A DNA stretch of 64,000 nucleotides from Suilimivivens aceti. GTDB lineage: Bacteria; Bacillota; Clostridia; Lachnospirales; Lachnospiraceae. Where the stretch lies: assembly GCF_025567405.1 (NCBI RefSeq), contig NZ_JAOQKJ010000009.1, forward strand, positions 94,659-158,658, given 5' to 3'. This document shows positions 58,316-64,000 of this stretch, piece after piece. The position numbers and the translations under genes were made by a program. Numbering within the stretch: position 1 is the first letter of the stretch; each line of letters begins with the position of its first letter. Below the pieces are notes generated by a model. That model saw nothing but the letters and a program-made list of their open reading frames with translations. It did no database searches and was not told where the DNA came from.

Positions 58316-59215
58316 CTAATCCTTGTATCCGGCTGTGACACGGCTCCCATTGATAAGCTCTACTTCTGCCATGTTTCCACCATGCACCCAGATGCGTGCG
58401 ATTATTTTTCTATATAAATTTTCATCAAATGTTTCCAGTTCCTTTTTTCCTGCAAGGATGTTTTTGATCTCCTCTGTCCGGAACTCCCCATCCCTGACCT
58501 CCAGCGTCCGGTATCGTTCCTCTGCCCTTTCATAGAGCAGTTTCATCAGGTCTGTCTCTGTGCGTTCCTGCTCTTCTTTCATGTGCTGCAGGTTCCGCTC
58601 CAGAACCCGGTACTGAGGGCTGAGCTTTTCCTCCTGCCTTTGTACCCGGAGCAGGCCTTTGTTTCGTATCACTGCATTGATGGCTTCCACACACACCTGC
58701 TTTGCCTGCCCGTCTGTAATAAAACTGTTCCTGCAGTTTTTTGCTCTGCCAGTCACATAGTTCCTGCACTTCCACTTGGCAGTGCCGCCACGCTCTTTTT
58801 TGTGGTTCGGCTGGATATGGCTGCATACTGCCCCACATTCTGCACACCAGATGACACCTCCGAAGAGGATTCTCTCATCCCTGCCGGGCCTGTGGTCTGC
58901 CCTTCCAAGCTCTGTCCTCACCTTTTCCCGTCTGCACTGGACTCTCTCAAACAGTTCCTCTCCTATGAGCTGCGGATAGTAGTCTGTGCCAAGGTAGCTT
59001 GGGTTTTCCAGTATCCTGCCGATGGATGCGTGGGTCCAGGACACTTTCCCTTTTGCATTGCATATGTTTCTCCCTTTCAGGTTCTGGGCGATCCTGCCTG
59101 CCGCCACCCCGCTGTCATAGTCTGTAAATATCTGTTCCACAATTTTTCTCTGCTCTTCACAGATGGTAATTTTTCCATCCACAACCTTATAGCCGATTGG
59201 CATGTGCCACTGCAT
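58316..59215 (-). CDS. Recombinase-like protein without catalytic domain (299 aa), middle gene of the cluster
   Basis: The ATG has GGAGG eight bases upstream. It begins directly at the Recombinase domain (MQWHMPIGYKVVDGKITICE; AAGRIAQNLKGRNICNAKGK), then a zinc ribbon (GGVIWCAECGAVCSHIQPNH ... WKCRNYVTGRAKNC) and a coiled coil. There is no resolvase domain and no catalytic Ser. The overlap with the preceding gene (29 bp) and its own ribosome site show this is a designed short form, not a broken gene. It could bind att sites or act as a directionality partner (inference). Confidence 0.87.
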   Translation of the reverse strand: MQWHMPIGYKVVDGKITICEEQRKIVEQIFTDYDSGVAAGRIAQNLKGRNICNAKGKVSWTHASIGRILENPSYLGTDYYPQLIGEELFERVQCRREKVRTELGRADHRPGRDERILFGGVIWCAECGAVCSHIQPNHKKERGGTAKWKCRNYVTGRAKNCRNSFITDGQAKQVCVEAINAVIRNKGLLRVQRQEEKLSPQYRVLERNLQHMKEEQERTETDLMKLLYERAEERYRTLEVRDGEFRTEEIKNILAGKKELETFDENLYRKIIARIWVHGGNMAEVELINGSRVTAGYKD

Positions 59216-60803
59216 CCTGTCCGCCTCCCCTCTCCGTCAGTTTCAGTCCGTTGTGCAGGCAGAAGGTGATGTCGTGTTCCTTGGAGACCACGATCTTCTC
59301 TGCTGTCATTTTAAACAGTTGCTCGTCAAACTCCTCCCTTAATCCGTCCTGTTCTGCAATCAGTTGGATAAGCTGTTCGGTCCGTACAATTTCTTTTGTC
59401 CTCCGCAGCTTTCTGGTCAAAAGTGTCTTTTTTCTTCTGCATTCCGTCAGCTGCCAGCCAAGCTTGCTACTGCTCTCCATAAAAAGAGCAGAGTCCATAT
59501 ATCCTTTCCTCATGACTTGATTTAGGATTTGGCTCTGCCCGCTTATATCTTTGATTTCCTTATCCAGTTGTCTGATTTCCTCACTGTCCTGCCTTGCTGC
59601 CACAAGTTCCGTCAGCCCTTTTAACAGCGGCTCTAATATCGTTCCCTGATTGGTGTACAGCTTGTTCCACATGTCTGTAAAAGCCCGGTGCAGCACATCC
59701 TCCCGGATGGCTTTCATGCAGCAGCGCTCTTTATCCTCCACATGTCCGCTGCACGTCCAGATGATTTTTTCATATGGTTTCCCGATGTAGATTTTCTGCC
59801 GCCGGAAGGTTCTTCCGCACTCTCCGCAGATGATTCTGCCGGAAAACAGGTATCTTTTGGTGTAGTCACTCTTGTTCATGTGCAGTACATCCACCCGGTA
59901 TGCCATCAGGTTGCGTACCGCTTCTGCCTCCTCATGTGTGACGATTGGCGGATGGCTGTCTTTGATGAGATACTGGTTTCTCTGTCCGTTGTTTACCCTG
60001 CGGACAAATGGGAACCTTGTTTCTGTATATGTCCTCTGCTGAAGCATATCTCCCTCATAAATGGGATTTTTCAGAATGTCCTGTATCACCCCGTCCTGCC
60101 ACTTTTCTGCACCCCGGATTGTTGGAATGCCTTTCTGGTTCAGTGCCTTTGCTATCACATACACTCCCATGCCGTTTAAGTAAGACTCATAAATCCACCT
60201 TACGGTTTCTGCCTCGGATTCTATGATGACTAAATTTCCATCCTCGTCTTTTCCATAGCCATACGCTGGCGTGGATATGATATAGGTTCCATCCTGAAAG
60301 CGTTTCTGTATCGCCCAGCGGTTGTTGCTTGAGATGTTTTCTGATTCCCCCTGCGCCACCGATGCCAGGATGGTAATGAACAGCTCGCTTTTTTCTGACA
60401 GCGTGTTGATATTCTCTTTTTCAAAGTAGATTCCAACGCCGATCTCCTTCAGCTTTCGGATGGTCTGGATGCATTCCACCGTATTTCTTGCAAATCTTGT
60501 GATGGATTTCGTAAGGATCAGGTCGATGTTCCCATCCTCACAGTCTGAAATCATCATCTGGAACTCATCCCTGTGCTTTACGTTTGTTCCGCTGATTCCT
60601 TCATCCGCATACACCCCTGCAAACTCCCACAGGGGGTTGCTCTCGATTTTTTCCGTATAGTACTCGACCTGTGCAGTATAGGAAGTTGCCTGTGCCTGAC
60701 TGCCGGTACTGACTCTGGCATATCCGCACACTTTCAGCCTGCGTTCTTCCTGTGTATGTTTCTGCGCTTTTGCTGCCTTTATGACAGTCACTTTTTTTGC
60801 CAT
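59187..60803 (-). CDS. Large serine recombinase 1 of the tandem cluster (538 aa)
   Basis: The ATG at 60803 has AAAGGAG upstream. Catalytic Ser32 is in GYARVSTGSQAQATSY, then ILTKSITRFARNTVECIQTI, the Recombinase domain (PAYGYGKDEDGNLVIIESEA), a zinc ribbon (GRIICGECGRTFRRQKIY ... WTCSGH ... RCCMKA) and a coiled coil. It looks intact. It overlaps the middle gene by 29 bp. It is related to gene 3 (56657-58303) but not nearly identical to it. Confidence 0.92.
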   Translation of the reverse strand: MAKKVTVIKAAKAQKHTQEERRLKVCGYARVSTGSQAQATSYTAQVEYYTEKIESNPLWEFAGVYADEGISGTNVKHRDEFQMMISDCEDGNIDLILTKSITRFARNTVECIQTIRKLKEIGVGIYFEKENINTLSEKSELFITILASVAQGESENISSNNRWAIQKRFQDGTYIISTPAYGYGKDEDGNLVIIESEAETVRWIYESYLNGMGVYVIAKALNQKGIPTIRGAEKWQDGVIQDILKNPIYEGDMLQQRTYTETRFPFVRRVNNGQRNQYLIKDSHPPIVTHEEAEAVRNLMAYRVDVLHMNKSDYTKRYLFSGRIICGECGRTFRRQKIYIGKPYEKIIWTCSGHVEDKERCCMKAIREDVLHRAFTDMWNKLYTNQGTILEPLLKGLTELVAARQDSEEIRQLDKEIKDISGQSQILNQVMRKGYMDSALFMESSSKLGWQLTECRRKKTLLTRKLRRTKEIVRTEQLIQLIAEQDGLREEFDEQLFKMTAEKIVVSKEHDITFCLHNGLKLTERGGGQDAVAHANRL

Positions 60804-60893
60804 GCTTTTTTCTCCTTTCCCAGTATTTTCAAGGGTTTGCACTCCCTGTCAGCAACATACACTACCACATAGTCCTTTATATATCCAGTGTTA

Positions 60894-61052
60894 TTACAGA
60901 TATACTTTTGCTAATTCCGGGGAGAAAGTCTTGACATTCAAAACCCGGATTTTTTCCCATTCTTCCTCGGTTAACAGCTTATCTTCATGCATCCTTTTTA
61001 AGAGAAATTCGGCAATCTTATACCGCACCTCATTCGCTCCGCCTTCCATCAT
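60894..61052 (-). CDS. Small SHOCT-like protein upstream of the recombinases (52 aa)
   Basis: Starts with ATGATG behind GGGAGG. It reads ANEVRYKIAEFLLKRMHEDK then LLTEEEWEKIRVLNVKTFSP. The short helix-LLTEEE pattern resembles SHOCT-type segments and small proteins at the start of serine recombinase operons. It is 91 bp upstream of recombinase 1 and probably co-transcribed. It may be an excision or regulatory cofactor (inference). It is short and easily missed. Confidence 0.65.
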   Translation of the reverse strand: MMEGGANEVRYKIAEFLLKRMHEDKLLTEEEWEKIRVLNVKTFSPELAKVYL

Positions 61053-61133
61053 CTTTTCCCTTTTTCCTCCCGCAATTTAAGAACGTTAAATTCATTCTCC
61101 CAAGCCAAACACTTTTGCCCAGAAGAAACACCT

Positions 61134-61529
61134 TTACATCATCCCGATTTCAGCCATGGTTGCAGCCTCATCTTCTTCCCGGAAATACTGTTCCGATACA
61201 TCCCTGCTGACTGAAAGCACCTCTCCTGCGTCCTTTTCTCCCATCTGGATTGGGATTAAGAACGGATTGATTTCCTTGCAGAATTCCTGATTCGGACAGC
61301 TATTGATAAAATAGCCGCAGGTATCTAATATCAGCCTGTCACACATATCTGTGATGACGATCTTTTCAGCCTCAAACATGTGGCTGCCGATATAATTTGC
61401 GATATTTTCTGCCGTGGTCGAGATATAGTCCTCTTTCCGCTCCCCTCCATCACTCGGATAAAGATAGGCATATCCTGCCCTCTCCGTTTCAAAAATCCTT
61501 AACATCATTTCGGTATCTTCTTTCTTCAT
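61134..61529 (-). CDS. Small protein of unknown function in the recombinase operon (131 aa)
   Basis: I chose the ATG at 61529 with GGAGG about ten bases upstream; an ATG eight codons earlier is the alternative. It begins MKKEDTEMMLRIFETERAGY and continues YISTTAENIANYIGSHMFEA and DTCGYFINSCPNQEFCKEIN, ending acidic. Soluble, no known motif. Such genes often precede serine recombinase triplets. It is read after the non-coding stretch 61560-62234. Confidence 0.6.
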   Translation of the reverse strand: MKKEDTEMMLRIFETERAGYAYLYPSDGGERKEDYISTTAENIANYIGSHMFEAEKIVITDMCDRLILDTCGYFINSCPNQEFCKEINPFLIPIQMGEKDAGEVLSVSRDVSEQYFREEDEAATMAEIGMM

Positions 61530-61559
61530 CTCCTGTTTTCCTCCATTCCCCATTTTTCA

Positions 61560-62234
61560 GCTTTTCTTAACTCCACAAGAATACGGCGGAAGTTCCCCTC
61601 CGCCGCATGGTTTCTGTAATTAAGTCTTACTGCCATAATCCTTCACTTCATAAATAAAAAGTGTCTGTCCCTATTCGTCACTACTCCCCGGAACCAAAAC
61701 GCCGCCAAAACAGAGAAGAAAAAATCCCAAAGCCGGCATTTCATGGGCAGTCAGTCCAGACTGTCTTTGGTCCCTGCCACTCGGACAGGCAGACATCACA
61801 GGTATCTCACCTCCACCACTGCGTGCTGGCTAATCTCAAGGTGTATCATTATAGGCCATTCCCCTCTTCGCGCCTGTCCACCACAGACAGGCTGTACCCC
61901 GGCTTTCCCGCTCGGCTCCTTAGATGCGATCTTTTTCACAGCATGGCTGGCAGAAAGAACATCTGCCCGATTGCTGCAGGAGTGTCACTGCGCCCCGGTT
62001 ACGGCTCATGAAACGGCTAACGTATCTGAACTGCTGGATATGGCTGGCAGGATATGGCGTGATTCCATCCTGCGCTCGGAGCCCTGCATTCCTCTCCGGC
62101 ATTTTTCAATGTGCGTTTTGTCTGCCTGTGTCGTATCCACACACGAGACATGAGAGGATTCCCGGAAGAGACCATCTGTCCAGAAAAAGTTCCTCTCATA
62201 AGGTACTCACAGAAAAACACGTTTTGAGGGGGTA
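61560..62234. other. About 675 bp with no supportable gene
   Basis: No frame longer than about 70 codons with a ribosome site is present on either strand. The stretch holds short inverted repeats (CCTGTC ... GACAGG near 61880; a CGGACAG/CTGTCTT-type pairing near 61760-61790) and its composition is unlike intergenic AT-rich DNA. It may be a structured RNA, an attachment region, or a decayed gene. Confidence 0.5.
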
Positions 62235-62660
62235 TTAATCAAAATATTTTTTTATTTTCTTTACCGCACCGTTTATGCTCTCCCGGATGTTCTTCTCTCC
62301 GACCCCTTCTTTCGCTGCAATCTGCCGGTATGTCATGCCCTCAAAAAAATAAAAATGCAGCCGCTCTCTCTGCACTGGGGTGAGTGACTGCATTGCTTTC
62401 TGCAGGGTTTCTATTTCCATCTGCCGGATGACCGTATCCTCTACCGATTCCCCGGTCAGCTCCACCAGATCTTCCGTTTCTCCCTCTGTATATCCGTCCT
62501 TGGTCGTATGTCTGATATCCCGCATTTCCTGTGCGTGGGCTTCTTTGCGGAACGTATCGACAAGTGCCTCGTAGACTTCTCTGGTCACATAGGTGTATTC
62601 CAGTTCACCAACTGCATCTTTATAAAAATCCTTTACTCTGATCCTGATCCATTCTGACAT
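62235..62660 (-). CDS. RNA polymerase sigma-70-like regulator (141 aa)
   Basis: The N-terminal part reads MSEWIRIRVKDFYKDAVGEL; the C-terminal 60 residues are a sigma region 4: LQKAMQSLTPVQRERLHFYF and FEGMTYRQIAAKEGVGEKNI, then a basic tail. It lacks a clear region 2, as in element-borne sigma-like activators. The start follows GGAGGACATTTGA, with the ribosome site inside a 14-bp hairpin. A direct-repeat operator and promoter lie 240-300 bp upstream. It probably activates excision or transfer genes. Confidence 0.82.
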   Translation of the reverse strand: MSEWIRIRVKDFYKDAVGELEYTYVTREVYEALVDTFRKEAHAQEMRDIRHTTKDGYTEGETEDLVELTGESVEDTVIRQMEIETLQKAMQSLTPVQRERLHFYFFEGMTYRQIAAKEGVGEKNIRESINGAVKKIKKYFD

Positions 62661-62872
62661 TCAAATGTCCTCCATTTCGTAATTTTTTTGAAATGAAGGA
62701 CATCTGGAGGACCTCTGGGTTTTACTTCACTGGAAAAAGACAATAAAAAAAGGTGCTGTTCCCATGCAAAATAAAGCATGCAAAACTGCACCCGGATGTT
62801 ATCCTTATGAACTTTTCCCTTTCTGCCGCCCCCTGCAATCCGGTGCGGCATGAATTCCCCAAAACATGCCAC
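62633..62872 (-). CDS. Possible leader frame overlapping the sigma gene (79 aa)
   Basis: A GTG-started frame with AGGAGAAG upstream that crosses the ribosome-site hairpin and ends 28 bp inside the sigma gene. The product (MACFGEFMPHRIAGGGRKGK; then FEC near the end) is not recognised. Its translation could open the hairpin and couple expression of the sigma gene. It may have no other function. Confidence 0.35.
   Translation of the reverse strand: MACFGEFMPHRIAGGGRKGKVHKDNIRVQFCMLYFAWEQHLFLLSFSSEVKPRGPPDVLHFKKITKWRTFECQNGSGSE
62665..62703 (-). promoter_or_regulatory. Hairpin that sequesters the sigma gene ribosome site
   Basis: On the minus strand ATGTCCTTCATTTC pairs with GAAATGGAGGACAT (14 bp, one G-U pair, 11-base loop). 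The second arm contains the GGAGG of the sigma gene. This should block initiation unless opened. Confidence 0.7.
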
Positions 62873-62901
62873 GCCTTTCTTCTCCTAAGCCTTTTTGCGG
62901 T

Positions 62902-62967
62902 ACTATACTTGGAAAGAAAGTTCGCTTCAATATAAGTGTAATAAGTCTTACGGTACCTGTAATAAGT
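62902..62967 (-). promoter_or_regulatory. Direct-repeat operator and promoter upstream of the sigma gene
   Basis: ACTTATTACA occurs twice at a 21-bp period (62958-62967 and 62937-62946, minus strand). Six bases later is TTGAAG (62925-62930), a 17-base spacer and TATAGT (62902-62907). The repeat spacing fits tandem LytTR-type sites two helical turns apart, and the place just upstream of -35 fits activation. Confidence 0.75.
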
Positions 62968-63034
62968 TACCGTCTTGGATTGTCATCCCTCCTGTTTTCC
63001 AGAAAAAAAGTCCCTTCCGCATGTTCGGAAAGGA

Positions 63035-63616
63035 CTATCCATTTTCGGTATGCGACTGTATCCATAGCTGTGCTTTTCCTACGATCATGAACAGTGCCGT
63101 GATGCAGATGCCCGTATAAACAGCGTAAGCATACGGTATCTGGCCTGCATGCCACAAAATGCCAAGCACAGCCAGTTCCAAGACTGCGATCAGCCTTGCT
63201 TTTCTGCCAAAATGCTTTTGTTCCTCTTTATCCAGCTTCCGGTTCTTGCTGTGCATGGGACTGAGTAAAAAAATGATCCCTGCGGACACCAGCAATACTG
63301 CCAGCAGCCTTGCCAGCGATGTCTTGTAAAACACAGCCTGTGTATAAACCGGAACCAGCAGCACCAGATTGGAACCAAGGTAACAGAAAATCCTGCTGTC
63401 TGAGTGATATCCACCGGTATAGCTGCGAAGAACCATAAAAGAAAGGGTAAACACTGCCACAACCGCCAGTTGCTCTGTGAGCAGACCGATGACCAGTGCC
63501 GTCACAACGTTTAGAAGCAGGATCATACCATTGCGTATTCCAAACTGGTATAATTCCTGCTCCTCCTCTTTTATGATTCCCCGCTCAACCATACGATGGC
63601 TGAGCCATTTCGTCAT
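63035..63616 (-). CDS. agrB: AgrB-like peptide-processing membrane endopeptidase (193 aa)
   Basis: The first part reads MTKWLSHRMVERGIIKEEEQ; then hydrophobic segments and TGGYHSDSRIFCYLG, with His71 and Cys78 seven residues apart as in the catalytic pair of S. aureus AgrB. Four or five further membrane segments follow. AgrB cuts the C-terminal part of AgrD and forms the thiolactone ring. The gene starts four bases after the agrD stop. No AgrC or AgrA gene is in the window; they may lie to the right. Confidence 0.92.
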   Translation of the reverse strand: MTKWLSHRMVERGIIKEEEQELYQFGIRNGMILLLNVVTALVIGLLTEQLAVVAVFTLSFMVLRSYTGGYHSDSRIFCYLGSNLVLLVPVYTQAVFYKTSLARLLAVLLVSAGIIFLLSPMHSKNRKLDKEEQKHFGRKARLIAVLELAVLGILWHAGQIPYAYAVYTGICITALFMIVGKAQLWIQSHTENG

Positions 63617-63619
63617 GAT

Positions 63620-63781
63620 TTAAAACCTTCTGAGTTTTTTGGAATCTTCCGGCATCTTGTCCTGTCCCAGATACCACATGCAGGAACGGTTCGTTGCCAT
63701 GGTTGTCACCATAAGTGCCAGTGCTGCCATCACACTCATGGATTTGCTGCTCAGTCGGTACATCCAGTTTCTTTTCTTCAT
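63620..63781 (-). CDS. agrD: AgrD-like cyclic peptide pheromone precursor (53 aa)
   Basis: The ATG has AAGGAGG eleven bases upstream. It has a basic amphipathic leader (MKKRNWMYRLSSKSMSVMAA), a hydrophobic part and the core NRSCMWYLGQDKMPEDSKK. The acidic DKMPED tail is the AgrB recognition region. By analogy the thiolactone ring is CMWYL (Cys34 to Leu38). The gene is immediately upstream of agrB. It is short and can be missed by gene finders. Confidence 0.88.
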   Translation of the reverse strand: MKKRNWMYRLSSKSMSVMAALALMVTTMATNRSCMWYLGQDKMPEDSKKLRRF

Positions 63782-63814
63782 TTTTAGTAAAACCCTCCTT
63801 TTTTTGATATTTTC

Positions 63815-63879
63815 ACTCTAACAGTTTCCATATAAAAATCAATCTATCTGTAACAAGTTGCAGGTTTGCTGTAATAAGT
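63815..63879 (-). promoter_or_regulatory. Direct-repeat operator and promoter of agrDB
   Basis: ACTTATTACA (63870-63879) and ACTTGTTACA (63849-63858) lie 21 bp apart on the minus strand; six bases further is TTGATT (63837-63842), then a 16-base spacer and TAGAGT (63815-63820). Repeats, period and distance to -35 equal those upstream of the sigma gene. From 63880 to 64000 I see no gene. Confidence 0.75.
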
Positions 63880-64000
63880 TGCAAGTTCACTCCAGTTTTG
63901 TGATTCCATTGTTCAATAGTCATCCGAGATTCCCGTTTTGTAAACGAGTTTCACATTTTGAAAGCGACCTGCAAATTTTGTACCCGACTTTCCACTTTTG

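Larger units (their letters stand above)
1..64000. mobile_element. Tn1549/CTn-type integrative conjugative element, both ends outside or undefined
   Basis: The minus strand carries, in order, RepA/ParB/ParA, PcfB (DUF3801), VirD4, Maff2, VirB6, PrgI, VirB4, an NlpC/P60-M23 lysin, DUF4315, DUF4366, TopB and a giant methylase/helicase. This is the conserved backbone of Tn1549-like elements of Clostridia. A cluster of serine recombinases lies at 56.6-60.8 kb. The element's own relaxase is not seen and would be expected left of the window. No direct-repeat end was identified, so whether the agr module at 63-64 kb lies inside the element is inference. Confidence 0.7.

Noticed and set aside
61661..62238. 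Overlapping plus- and minus-strand frames of 60-136 codons
   Set aside because: Composition-driven frames on both strands, no ribosome sites, no recognisable product.
1..64000. Vancomycin, tetracycline or macrolide resistance cargo expected in Tn1549-like elements
   Set aside because: No van, tet, erm or aminoglycoside-modifying gene was recognised in any frame.
1..64000. CRISPR array, tRNA or rRNA genes
   Set aside because: No regular repeat-spacer array and no tRNA or rRNA-like segment was seen; the repeats present are palindromes or short iterons.

Overview
The window reads as a gut Clostridia (Lachnospiraceae-type) chromosome carrying a large conjugative element of the Tn1549/CTn class. 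The evidence is the gene order on the minus strand (RepA, ParB, ParA, PcfB, VirD4, Maff2, VirB6, PrgI, VirB4, NlpC/P60-M23 lysin, DUF4315, DUF4366, TopB, giant methylase/helicase), strong AAGGAGG-type ribosome sites with TTG/GTG starts, and Agr-type peptide signalling. Almost every gene is on the minus strand, so the functional order runs from right to left. No rRNA, tRNA, CRISPR array or recognisable antibiotic-resistance gene was seen.

Layout, right to left. 62-64 kb: an agrD-agrB peptide module, then a sigma-70-like gene; both lie behind near-identical direct-repeat operators abutting a promoter. 56.6-61.5 kb: two small genes and three tandem serine recombinases, the middle one lacking a catalytic domain. 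52-56 kb: accessory genes (an HD plus GHKL-ATPase protein of 823 aa, an Rpn-type PD-(D/E)XK nuclease, an unknown). 48-52 kb: promoter, long leader, tandem terminators, then DUF6075, DUF3970, ParA, ParB and RepA (with iteron-like repeats inside repA). 43.8-48 kb: small element genes, a TIR-like protein, PcfB and the 5' half of virD4. 16.6-25 kb: the mating-pore genes. 1-5.7 kb: the 3' piece of topB, a HEPN-like cargo gene, a small gene and the N-terminal 1,467 codons of the methylase/helicase, which runs off the left edge.

The striking feature is that three integrative mobilizable elements (IMEs) of about 8.5-9.1 kb are inserted inside three conserved genes of the conjugative element: element A (6446-15188) in topB, element B (25137-34264) in maff2, and element C (35346-43825) in virD4. 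In each case joining the two outer halves at a short shared sequence (GA, GCAAA, GG) restores the reading frame exactly. Each IME has its own large serine recombinase, a TnpW-like protein, a different relaxase class (MOBV, MOBP, MOBQ) and a different replication module; A and C also have TnpV. While they are integrated, the coupling ATPase, the Maff2 membrane protein and topoisomerase III of the host element are all split, so host transfer should depend on excision of the three guests.

Other structure not explained by genes: six copies of a 25-bp palindrome, mostly just upstream of element genes; intrinsic terminators between apparently co-transcribed genes, suggesting antitermination; a TnpV-like gene lying out of frame inside the methylase/helicase gene; candidate oriT hairpins in each IME, the one in C matching the RSF1010-type nick region; and repeated flanks around cargo genes in element A.
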